Part shown: positions 28,621 through 36,534 of the stretch, piece by piece
How the letters are laid out: each line of letters begins with the position of its first letter
Position numbering within the stretch: position 1 is the stretch's first letter
Source of the DNA: Olleya sediminilitoris
GTDB lineage: Bacteria > Bacteroidota > Bacteroidia > Flavobacteriales > Flavobacteriaceae
Length of the DNA: 64,000 nt
Direction: 5' to 3'
Assembly: GCF_016785945.1 (NCBI RefSeq)
Contig: NZ_JAEMEF010000001.1
Location: 372,001 to 436,000, forward strand
Made by a program: the position numbers and the translations under genes
The notes under the pieces: model-generated
Seen by the model: only the letters and a program-made list of their open reading frames with translations
Databases searched by the model: none
Told to the model about the DNA's origin: nothing

Positions 28621-29816
28621 AAATAGTTTACATACATCAATATTTTAGAAAACCAACAGAGTCTGGAGGTACTAGATCATATTGGATAGCCAAAGAGTTA
28701 ATTAAGAAAAATCATGATGTTTTAGTTATAAGTACTAAAAACAACATGCATACTTCAAAAAAACACGAAATTGTTGATGGGATTAAAGTATTATACTTAA
28801 ACGTACCATACTCTAACAACTTATCAATCATATCTAGAATTAAGTCTTTCTTGTCATTTATGTTTATGTCAAGTTATTACTTATTAAAAGAAAAAAATGT
28901 AGATGCTGTTTTTGCAACATCGACACCTTTAACAGTTGGATTTCCTGCATTAATAGCTAAATGGTTTAAAAAGATTCCATATACTTTTGAAGTTAGAGAT
29001 TTATGGCCTGAAGTTCCAATCCAAATGGGTGCTTTAAAAAACAAACTGTTAATAAAATTAGCTGTAGGGTTTGAAAAAACAATATATAAAAATGCTAGCC
29101 ATATTATTGCATTATCACCAGGCATGGAAAAAGGCGTGTTAAAGTTTATTAAAGACCGCACAAAAGTTAGCATGATACCAAATATGTCTAAGATTCATGA
29201 GTTTTTTCCTAGAGCAGTATCAGACCAGCAAAAAACAAACTTAGGTTTAAATCCGCAAAAGTTTAATTGTATTCATTTTGGAGCAATGGGTAGGGCTAAC
29301 GGTTTAGAACATCTTTTTGAAGCAGCAAAATATGCAAAAGACAACAATATAACGACCATTAATTTTGTGTTTTTAGGTGAAGGTGTTTTATTTGAAACCT
29401 TTAAAAAATATGTACAAGACAACGCATTAGATAATGTAAAATTTTTAGGCACAAAAGCATTGATTGAAGTGTCAGAAATTGTAAATGCATGTGACGTGTC
29501 ACTTGTTAGTTTCGCTAATATTGAAATTTTAAAAACTAATTCACCTAACAAATTATTTGATTCTTTATCTGCAGGTAAACCAATAATAGTTAATTCTGCA
29601 GGTTGGACTAAAACCATGGTAGAGGATAATAATTGTGGTTTTTATGCTGACATTACAAGTCCACAGCAATTAGTTGAAAAAATACAGGTTTTACAGAAAG
29701 ATATAGATTTATATAATACGTTTTCTATTAACTCTAGACAGTTAGCAGAGACTAAATATGATAAGTCTATCCTAGTGCCACAAGTAGTTAAAGTTATTGA
29801 AAACACAAAAAAATAG
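28617..29816 (+). CDS. Glycosyltransferase family 4 (WbuB-like)
   Basis: This 399-residue GT-B enzyme starts with IHQYFRKPTESGGTRSYW and has FEVRDLWPEVPIQMGAL, a segment typical of WbuB/FucNAc-transferase-like GT4 enzymes. The donor site includes KTNSPNKLFDSLSAGKP. It is placed directly before the phosphoglycosyl transferase that starts the repeat unit, so it may add the second sugar. Donor sugar is not predictable from the sequence. Confidence 0.82.
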   Translation: MKIVYIHQYFRKPTESGGTRSYWIAKELIKKNHDVLVISTKNNMHTSKKHEIVDGIKVLYLNVPYSNNLSIISRIKSFLSFMFMSSYYLLKEKNVDAVFATSTPLTVGFPALIAKWFKKIPYTFEVRDLWPEVPIQMGALKNKLLIKLAVGFEKTIYKNASHIIALSPGMEKGVLKFIKDRTKVSMIPNMSKIHEFFPRAVSDQQKTNLGLNPQKFNCIHFGAMGRANGLEHLFEAAKYAKDNNITTINFVFLGEGVLFETFKKYVQDNALDNVKFLGTKALIEVSEIVNACDVSLVSFANIEILKTNSPNKLFDSLSAGKPIIVNSAGWTKTMVEDNNCGFYADITSPQQLVEKIQVLQKDIDLYNTFSINSRQLAETKYDKSILVPQVVKVIENTKK

Positions 29817-29817
29817 A

Positions 29818-30426
29818 ATGTACAAAAACGTCTTTAAACCATTTTTTGATTTTATAGCAGCATTACTATGCTTATTAGTTTTTAGCCCAATATTTATTAT
29901 TGTCTACTTGTCATTGGCATATGTAAATAAAGGAAATCCTTTTTTTTTCCAGACTAGACCTGGTAAAAATGGTAAACTTTTTAATATTATTAAGTTTAAA
30001 ACGATGACAGAGGACAAAGATAAAAACGGAGTGTTATTACCGGATGTTGACCGCTTAACTAATTTAGGTAAATTTGTAAGAAAAACATCCTTGGATGAGT
30101 TACCACAGTTAATAAATGTAATAAAAGGAGATATGAGTATTATTGGTCCTAGACCTTTACTACCACATTATTTAGAGTTATATACAGACGAACAAAAAAA
30201 AAGACATCTAGTTAGACCAGGGATTACAGGGTTGTCTCAAGTTAAAGGTAGAAACTTAATGAAATTTAGTCAGCGTTTTATAAATGATACTTGGTATGTA
30301 GAAAATCTTACCTTTGTGTTAGATATAAAAATTGTGTTTTTAACCATTAAAAAAATAATATCATCAGAAGGTATTGTTTCTGGACAAGATGTAACGGATG
30401 TCGATGATTTAGGTTTTAATAAATAG
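29818..30426 (+). CDS. Initiating sugar-1-phosphate transferase (PglC-like)
   Basis: This 202-residue monotopic phosphoglycosyl transferase has one re-entrant helix (about residues 9-30), the KFKTMTED segment, the catalytic D-E pair in KTSLDELPQLINV, GDMSIIGPRPLLP and PGITGLSQVKGRN. It should transfer a UDP-sugar phosphate to undecaprenyl phosphate. I prefer the ATG at 29818, one base after the upstream stop; an ATG at 29797 would overlap the upstream gene. Size matches PglC rather than WcaJ. The likely donor is the UDP-4-acylamino sugar made by the genes downstream. Confidence 0.88.
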   Translation: MYKNVFKPFFDFIAALLCLLVFSPIFIIVYLSLAYVNKGNPFFFQTRPGKNGKLFNIIKFKTMTEDKDKNGVLLPDVDRLTNLGKFVRKTSLDELPQLINVIKGDMSIIGPRPLLPHYLELYTDEQKKRHLVRPGITGLSQVKGRNLMKFSQRFINDTWYVENLTFVLDIKIVFLTIKKIISSEGIVSGQDVTDVDDLGFNK

Positions 30427-30437
30427 TATAAAAATTT

Positions 30438-31430
30438 ATGAGTAAATTAGTAAGAAGAGCAAAAATAAAAGGAACAGGGTCTTATACCCCAGATAAAATT
30501 TATACTAACGAATTTTTAGAAACTATTGTAGACACAAAGTCTGATTGGATATATAAAAATTTAGGAATTAAAGAACGTCACATAGCTGCTGATGATGAAG
30601 CAACAAGTGATTTAGCAGCAAAAGCAGGTTTAAAAGCTATCGAAGCTGCTGGTTTAACGGTAGACGATATTGAGTTAATTGTTGTCGCTACATCTACTCC
30701 TGATAGATTAGCACCATCTACAGCATGTATAGTACAGGACAAAATAAAGGCTTATAACGCAGTTGCTTTTGATATATCCGCAGTATGTTCTGGGTTTTTA
30801 TATGGTATGTCTGTAGTTAGTCAATTTGTAGCAAGCGGAGTTTATAATAATGTATTAATTATTGGAGCAGATACATTTTCTAAAATCACAGATTGGACAA
30901 GAAGAGACTGTGTGTTTTTTGGTGATGGTGCAGGCGCAGCAGTTATATCTAACGCTAATGATTCTGAAGGGTTTTTAGCATTTAAATTAGGATCAGATGG
31001 TTCTGGAAAAGACAATTTCACTATTCCAGCTGGAGGTTCTCAAACACCAACTTCTAAAAAAACTCTTGAAGAAGGTCTTCATTATTTTCAGATGAATGGT
31101 AAAGCAGTATTTGATACAGCAACAAAGGTGTTACCAATGGTTATAAATGATGTTTTAGAACAATCTAACTTGTCAATTAATGACATTAAATACATGATTC
31201 CTCATCAACCAAGTATTGGTATTTTGAAAAAAACAGCAGATATTATTGGTCTCCCTTTTGAAAAAGTAATGACTAACATGGATAAATATGCTAACACGTC
31301 AGGTGGTACAATACCAATAGTATTAGACGAAACCATAAGATCTGGTAAAGTAAAAAGTGGAGATTATTTACTTTTTGCAGCAGTAGGAAGTGGTTGGACG
31401 TATGGAGCAGCAATAATTAAATGGATATAA
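30438..31430 (+). CDS. Beta-ketoacyl-ACP synthase III homologue in the glycan locus
   Basis: This 330-residue thiolase-fold enzyme has the complete KAS III triad: C117 in ISAVCSGF, H256 in IPHQPS and N286 in YANTSGG. It should condense an acyl-CoA with malonyl-ACP. Its place between a PglC-like transferase and an SDR and GNAT, far from fatty-acid genes, suggests that it builds a short acyl group for a sugar rather than membrane lipid. In Flavobacterium psychrophilum O-antigen a Qui2NAc4N residue carries dihydroxyhexanoyl-type groups, and this type of gene set would suit such a group. The acyl product is inferred. Confidence 0.85.
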   Translation: MSKLVRRAKIKGTGSYTPDKIYTNEFLETIVDTKSDWIYKNLGIKERHIAADDEATSDLAAKAGLKAIEAAGLTVDDIELIVVATSTPDRLAPSTACIVQDKIKAYNAVAFDISAVCSGFLYGMSVVSQFVASGVYNNVLIIGADTFSKITDWTRRDCVFFGDGAGAAVISNANDSEGFLAFKLGSDGSGKDNFTIPAGGSQTPTSKKTLEEGLHYFQMNGKAVFDTATKVLPMVINDVLEQSNLSINDIKYMIPHQPSIGILKKTADIIGLPFEKVMTNMDKYANTSGGTIPIVLDETIRSGKVKSGDYLLFAAVGSGWTYGAAIIKWI

Positions 31431-31431
31431 T

Positions 31432-32100
31432 ATGATTATAATTACAGGAGCATCAAAAGGAATCGGAAAATTTTTATACGAATCTTATAAATCTCAAGGA
31501 TTTGATGTAATTGGTACATACCATTCATCAAAAGTAGAAGGTTTATATAAATTAGATATATCAAATAAATTAGAAGTTGAGCAATTTGTAGAAAGTATTA
31601 AGGATAAATTATCAAATGTAGTTTTAATCTCTTGTTCAGGTACTTCATATAGTTCATTTGCTCATAAATCTGATATAGATTTATGGGAAAGTGTTGTGGA
31701 TGTTAACCTTAAAGGAACATTTAATATAATTAGAAACTTACTTCCTTACATGAGGCAAGATGGATTTGGTAGAATTATCAATTTTTCTTCTGTTGTAGCG
31801 CAAATGGGGGTGCATGGTACAAGCGCTTATGCAGCATCTAAGTCAGCTTTATGGGGAATGACTAAAGCAATTGCTATAGAAAATGCAACAAAAAACATTA
31901 CCATAAATAATATAAATTTAGGGTATTTTGAAATTGGAATGGGGCTAGATATGCCTGCTGATTACAAAAAAATCATAATGGAGAAAATTCCTACTAAATC
32001 ATTTGGTAACCCAGAAGATATAATTAAAACGATAAATTATATTAAAGATACTTCTTACTTAAATGGAGCTAACATAGATTTAAACGGAGCAATTATATAA
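31432..32100 (+). CDS. Short-chain dehydrogenase/reductase (FabG-like)
   Basis: The 222-residue SDR has TGASKGIGK (5-13), the active residues S120, Y133 and K137 (YAASK) and an N-L-K-G-T-F segment at 92-97. It is short for FabG, with an unusually brief C-terminal region. It starts one base after the KAS III gene and likely reduces the 3-keto group formed by that enzyme to a 3-hydroxyacyl group for transfer by the following GNAT. Partner and substrate are inferred from order. Confidence 0.82.
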   Translation: MIIITGASKGIGKFLYESYKSQGFDVIGTYHSSKVEGLYKLDISNKLEVEQFVESIKDKLSNVVLISCSGTSYSSFAHKSDIDLWESVVDVNLKGTFNIIRNLLPYMRQDGFGRIINFSSVVAQMGVHGTSAYAASKSALWGMTKAIAIENATKNITINNINLGYFEIGMGLDMPADYKKIIMEKIPTKSFGNPEDIIKTINYIKDTSYLNGANIDLNGAII

Positions 32101-32102
32101 CT

Positions 32103-32639
32103 ATGGAATCAGAAAGAATTTTATTTAAAGCACTAGAAAAAGAAGACTTACCGCTTAGAGTTGAATGGCTAAATAACAAAATAGTGAGAGATACACTATT
32201 TGTTCAATTCCCACTGTCTTTAAAAGAAACAGAAGCCTGGTATGAAAGAGTTTTACAAGATAACTCTAGACGTGACCTAATGTTAGTGGAAAAAGAAACA
32301 GGTAAAGCAATAGGGTTTGCTGGTTATGTAAATATTGATTGGTTAAACCGTAAAGCAGAACCTTTTATAGCAATTGGAGATACTGAAGCTTGGGGTAAAA
32401 GATACGGTACAGAGGTTGTACATTATTTATTAGATTACGGTTTTAATGAACTAGGATTTAATAGACAATATGGCTTCATATTGGACTTCAATAAAGGTGC
32501 AGTAAAAATGGATTTAAGAGCAGGTTTTGAGGAAGAAGGTTTACTAATCGATGACGTCTTTGTTCATGGTAAATTTCATAACAGAATCATGGTTGGTGTT
32601 ACTAGAGATAAGTTTAATAAAAGATTTGATAAAAAGTAG
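32103..32639 (+). CDS. GNAT family N-acyltransferase
   Basis: This 178-residue protein is RimJ/RimL-like: MESERILFKALEKEDLPLRVEWLNN at the start, then ETGKAIGFAGYVNID and the acyl-CoA loop around EAWGKRYGTEVVHYLLDYGF. In this setting it probably N-acylates the 4-amino group of a UDP-4-amino-4,6-dideoxy sugar, as PglD or PseH-type enzymes do. The gap from the SDR gene is two bases. The donor could be the acyl group from the KAS III/SDR pair. Confidence 0.8.
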   Translation: MESERILFKALEKEDLPLRVEWLNNKIVRDTLFVQFPLSLKETEAWYERVLQDNSRRDLMLVEKETGKAIGFAGYVNIDWLNRKAEPFIAIGDTEAWGKRYGTEVVHYLLDYGFNELGFNRQYGFILDFNKGAVKMDLRAGFEEEGLLIDDVFVHGKFHNRIMVGVTRDKFNKRFDKK

Positions 32640-32694
32640 TACTACTCTAAGTTTTGTTATTAAAAAAGGGATTTATTATATTAATTAGTTTTAA

Positions 32695-33732
32695 ATGAAA
32701 AATAAAGAATTTGGTTCAGATTTCCATCTTTGCACTGAGTCCAAGTGGCAAACCAATAACCAAAATTTTTTCTTAAAAAACACAACCTTATTTTTATCTG
32801 GCAGAACAGCGCTTTATGCCTTGCTAAAGCAAGGCATTAAAAAGCATAATTGGAAAATAGTATATTTTCCTAGTTACTATTGTCAAGAGGTCGTAAAGTT
32901 TATACAAAATTTAACTATAGACGTTAAGATTTATGATTTTAATCCCTTTTTAGACACACTAGATAAAGACTTTAATATTATTGATAGTCCTACGTCTGTA
33001 ATTATTAATGTAGATTTTTTTGGATTAAAACATCACCTGTTTCCAGCAATCAAAAAAGCAGTTTTAGTTGATGATTTAACTCATAATTTACAAGCCATAA
33101 AGACTAGTACTGCTGACTTTATTTTTGGTTCTCTACGTAAGGAGCTGCCAATACCTTCTGGTGGCTTTTTAGCAAGCTCTGATGGCTTTAAATTACCTAA
33201 GGGAAAACAAAGTCGTATAGCAAATAGTATAGCTATCAAAAAATTGACAGCAATGTATTTAAAAAAAAGATATTTAGAAGGTTTATCTAATGATAAAGAC
33301 ACCTACAGAGGGATATTTATTGAAAGTGAAGAAAACTTGGAGGGCAAATTAAAAAGTGCTAAAATACCTAAAACAGCTAAAGTAATTTTACAAAATTTAG
33401 ATATTACCAAAATACTTAAAGCAAAAAAAGAAAATATTAATCAAGTTTTAAGTAATTTAAATATTAATCAAGACATAGTTTTAAATATCCAAAAAGTTAG
33501 ACTTGGGGCCGGATTAGTATTACAATTAAAGTCAAAAAATAATAGAGACAATCTTAAATCCTATTTAATAAGTAATAAAATATATCCGGCAGTATTATGG
33601 CCTGGCCAACGTACAAAAAGAGATATAGAAATTGAAGATAGAGTCCTTTTTTTACATTTAGATTACAGATATAATACACAGGATATTAATCATATAATAA
33701 ATAAATTAAATTGTTATTTCAGTAATGAATAG
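32695..33732 (+). CDS. Divergent PLP-dependent aminotransferase-like protein
   Basis: The 345-residue product looks like a shortened, divergent DegT-type fold. It has SGRTALYALL (35-44, the PLP-phosphate region), VLVDDLTHNL with an aspartate pair at 126-127, and GSLRKELPIPSGGFL with a candidate PLP lysine K149. Overall similarity to standard sugar aminotransferases is low. It is paired with the FemAB-like gene by an 8-base overlap, so the two proteins may act together. I cannot name the reaction. Confidence 0.55.
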   Translation: MKNKEFGSDFHLCTESKWQTNNQNFFLKNTTLFLSGRTALYALLKQGIKKHNWKIVYFPSYYCQEVVKFIQNLTIDVKIYDFNPFLDTLDKDFNIIDSPTSVIINVDFFGLKHHLFPAIKKAVLVDDLTHNLQAIKTSTADFIFGSLRKELPIPSGGFLASSDGFKLPKGKQSRIANSIAIKKLTAMYLKKRYLEGLSNDKDTYRGIFIESEENLEGKLKSAKIPKTAKVILQNLDITKILKAKKENINQVLSNLNINQDIVLNIQKVRLGAGLVLQLKSKNNRDNLKSYLISNKIYPAVLWPGQRTKRDIEIEDRVLFLHLDYRYNTQDINHIINKLNCYFSNE

Positions 33733-34750
33733 TATTAGAATAATCAAACTAAGCGAAAGCCAAGAATGGTCTAATATAATTACTAATAGTGTAAATTATG
33801 ATTTTTATCATACCCTTGCCTATAATGTATTAGAGACAGAAGGAGAACCTATATTATTGGTGCAATCTTTAGATGACGCATACATTGCTTTGCCAATTAT
33901 TATTAGGGATATTCCAGAATCAGATTTTAAAGACTGTACATCGGTGTATGGCTATGCAGGACCAATCTCTAATATCGCTTTTGATCAAGTTAGTAAGGCT
34001 CTTCTAGACATGTTTCACAACAATGTATTATCCTTTTTTAAACAAACTAAAATTGTATCCTGTTTTTCTAGATTACATCCAATCTTTGAAAACCATAAAA
34101 TGCTAGACGGATTTGGTAAAACAATTAGCTTAAACAATACGATAGCAATAGATTTAAATTTACCTATTGATATACAAAGACAGAAATATAGAAAGTCTAA
34201 TAAATATGAAATAAATAAGCTTAAAAAAAATAATTTCTTGGTGATTGAAGCCACTACTAATGAGGAAATAGATGAATTTATTGAAATCTATAGTGACACC
34301 ATGAAAAGGGTAAATGCTTCGGATAATTACTTCTTTACCAAAGACTATTTCTATTCATTTTTAAAAAACGATTCCTTTGAAGCTAAATTACTTTTAGCTA
34401 AAAAAGACGATATAATTACAGCTGGGGCTATTTTTACAGTAACAAATAAAGTAATGCAATATCATTTGGCTGGAACAAAAGCTGAGTTTTCTAAAGATAC
34501 ACCAATGAAGTTAATTTTAGACGAGGCAAGATTATTGGGAAACACCTTAGATTTAGATTACTTACATCTTGGAGGTGGTGTTGGAGGTAGTGATGCAGAC
34601 TCACTTTACAAATTTAAAGCAGGTTTTTCAGATTTAAATTTTAATTATAAAATTTGGCAATTTATATCAGACCAAGAAGTCTATGACAATTTAGTTGAAA
34701 TAAAAAATAAAGATACAAGTGGTGGCTTTTTCCCATTGTATAGAGCATAA
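33725..34750 (+). CDS. FemAB/GNAT-fold acyl- or aminoacyltransferase
   Basis: The 341-residue protein has the double GNAT layout of FemAB-like enzymes: an N-terminal half with SVYGYAGPISN, and a C-terminal half with KYRKSNKYEINKLKK-like basic helix, GAIFTVTNKVMQYHLAGT and LHLGGGVGGSDADSLYKFK, which matches the conserved end of FemAB/LPP-glycyltransferase relatives. Family members add amino acids or acyl groups to cell-wall or glycan precursors. The position between a PLP enzyme and a sugar transferase suggests that it decorates the polysaccharide. Substrate unknown. Confidence 0.65.
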   Translation: MNSIRIIKLSESQEWSNIITNSVNYDFYHTLAYNVLETEGEPILLVQSLDDAYIALPIIIRDIPESDFKDCTSVYGYAGPISNIAFDQVSKALLDMFHNNVLSFFKQTKIVSCFSRLHPIFENHKMLDGFGKTISLNNTIAIDLNLPIDIQRQKYRKSNKYEINKLKKNNFLVIEATTNEEIDEFIEIYSDTMKRVNASDNYFFTKDYFYSFLKNDSFEAKLLLAKKDDIITAGAIFTVTNKVMQYHLAGTKAEFSKDTPMKLILDEARLLGNTLDLDYLHLGGGVGGSDADSLYKFKAGFSDLNFNYKIWQFISDQEVYDNLVEIKNKDTSGGFFPLYRA

Positions 34751-34753
34751 AAA

Positions 34754-35311
34754 ATGAAAGCTTTTTTTGACAAATTATTATCTTTAATGTTACTTGTAGT
34801 CTTGTTACTACCATTATTTTTTTTAATGATTATAGCAAAAACATATAATGGAGGAACAGGTATTTTTAAACAAAAAAGGTTAGGTCAAAAGGGTGAATTA
34901 TTTACTATTTATAAACTGCAAACTTTCTGTTTAAAGACTAACAAAATTAATAAAGTGGGTTTTTTTTTAAGAAAATATAAATTAGACGAAATTCCACAGA
35001 TAATTAATATTCTCTTAGGTGATATGAGTTTTGTTGGACCAAGGCCAGAATTACCAATATATTTGGATAAACTAACAGGTGAGTTCAATAAAATATTAGA
35101 ATTAAAACCAGGTTTAACCAGTTCAGCAACTTTAAAATATATTAACGAAGAACAAATTTTATTAAAGAGTGATAACCCAAAACATTATAATGATTCTGTT
35201 ATATATCCCGATAAATTAAGACTTAATTTAGAGTACTATTATACGCAGTCCTTTATTGGTGATATTAAAATCATATTAAAAACAGTTGTTAAAATAATTT
35301 TTAGAAAATGA
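34754..35311 (+). CDS. Second, short sugar-1-phosphate transferase
   Basis: This 185-residue PglC-type protein keeps the catalytic D-E pair (KYKLDEIPQIINI) and GDMSFVGPRPELP. It differs from its paralogue at 29818 in two places: the usual K-F-R-T/S-M reads YKLQTF (the arginine is lost) and PGITG is PGLTSSATLKY. The loop between these motifs and the catalytic pair is also shortened. It may have another donor or be a non-initiating variant. The start lies three bases after the FemAB-like gene. Confidence 0.78.
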   Translation: MKAFFDKLLSLMLLVVLLLPLFFLMIIAKTYNGGTGIFKQKRLGQKGELFTIYKLQTFCLKTNKINKVGFFLRKYKLDEIPQIINILLGDMSFVGPRPELPIYLDKLTGEFNKILELKPGLTSSATLKYINEEQILLKSDNPKHYNDSVIYPDKLRLNLEYYYTQSFIGDIKIILKTVVKIIFRK

Positions 35312-36435
35312 ACACAAAAATATGGCTATCCTCTCCGCACATGGGAGGCACGGAGCAGAATTATATAAAAGAAGCGTTTGATACTAATTGGGTAGCACCA
35401 TTAGGACCCAACGTCAATGGTTTTGAAAAAGACTTAGAAACATATTTAGGAGAAAATAAAAAAGTAGCTTGCTTATCTTCTGGTACAGCAGCAATACATT
35501 TAGCTCTAGTACAACTTGGTGTCGTATTAAACGATGAGGTGATTTGTCAAACCTTCACTTTTTGTGGATCATCCAACCCAATAGCTTATCAAGGTGCAAT
35601 TCCGGTTTTTGTAGATAGTGAACCAGAGACTTGGAATATGTGTCCAAAGCATTTAGAAATAGCTATCAAAGATAGATTAGCTAATGGAGTAAAGCCAAAA
35701 GCGATTATTATTGTACATTTATACGGAATGCCATCTAAAATAGATGAACTATTAAAAGTTGCTAATAAATATCAAATACCTGTTGTTGAAGACGCTGCAG
35801 AAGCTTTAGGATCTACATACAAAGGAAGACAATGCGGAACATTTGGTGATTTCTCAATTTTATCCTTTAATGGTAACAAAATTATTACAACCTCTGGAGG
35901 AGGAGCAATGGTTTGCAATACAGAAAAAGATAAAAATAAAACTATTTTTTATGCAACCCAAGCAAGAGATAACGCGCCGCATTATGAGCATTCTAAAATT
36001 GGATACAATTATAGAATGAGTAATATTTCGGCTGGTATTGGACGTGGACAAATGGAAGTCTTAGATAAACACATTGGATTAAGACGCGACATGAATGCGT
36101 TTTACACTAATCTTTTTAAAGATATAAAAGGTGTCGAGGTTCAAAAGCAGCCTAATTCAGATTTTTATTCAAATTTTTGGTTAAGCTGTATATTAATCCA
36201 TAAAGATGCACCATTTACAAAAGCAGAATTTCAAAAAGCTATGGATACAGAAAACATTGAGACAAGACCTTTATGGAAGCCTATGCATATGCAACCAATA
36301 TTTGAGGACAGTTTATATTTTGGAGATGATTTTAGCAAGACCTTATTTGGTAAAGGATTGTGTTTACCTAGTGGCTCTAATTTAACGCAAATAGATTTAG
36401 ATAGAATTTCTAGAGCAGTAAATAGTCTATTATAG
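35308..36435 (+). CDS. UDP-4-keto-6-deoxy sugar aminotransferase (PglE-like)
   Basis: This 375-residue DegT/DnrJ/EryC1 enzyme is complete, with the PLP lysine K191 in SFNGNKIITTSGGG, the VEDAAEALGS aspartate (162) and SSGTAAIHLAL (58-68). It should add a 4-amino group from glutamate to the 4-keto sugar made by the PglF-type dehydratase encoded next (100 bases downstream), giving a UDP-4-amino-4,6-dideoxy-HexNAc such as the bacillosamine precursor. It overlaps the sugar transferase gene by four bases (ATGA). Confidence 0.88.
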   Translation: MNTKIWLSSPHMGGTEQNYIKEAFDTNWVAPLGPNVNGFEKDLETYLGENKKVACLSSGTAAIHLALVQLGVVLNDEVICQTFTFCGSSNPIAYQGAIPVFVDSEPETWNMCPKHLEIAIKDRLANGVKPKAIIIVHLYGMPSKIDELLKVANKYQIPVVEDAAEALGSTYKGRQCGTFGDFSILSFNGNKIITTSGGGAMVCNTEKDKNKTIFYATQARDNAPHYEHSKIGYNYRMSNISAGIGRGQMEVLDKHIGLRRDMNAFYTNLFKDIKGVEVQKQPNSDFYSNFWLSCILIHKDAPFTKAEFQKAMDTENIETRPLWKPMHMQPIFEDSLYFGDDFSKTLFGKGLCLPSGSNLTQIDLDRISRAVNSLL

Positions 36436-36470
36436 TAGTTTCATTATATGTCAACTTGATGCTTTAAGTT

Positions 36471-36478
36471 TAATTTTG
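36471..36478 (+). promoter_or_regulatory. Candidate -7 box before the pglF-type gene
   Basis: TAATTTTG matches TAnnTTTG about 57 bases before the ATG at 36535. A second weaker box, GATATTTG, is at 36502-36509. Neither has a TTG at the proper distance, so this promoter is uncertain. Confidence 0.3.
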
Positions 36479-36534
36479 ATTATATTGTCATTAAAATTTA
36501 GGATATTTGTTGTCTATTTTTATTAAAATCATAA

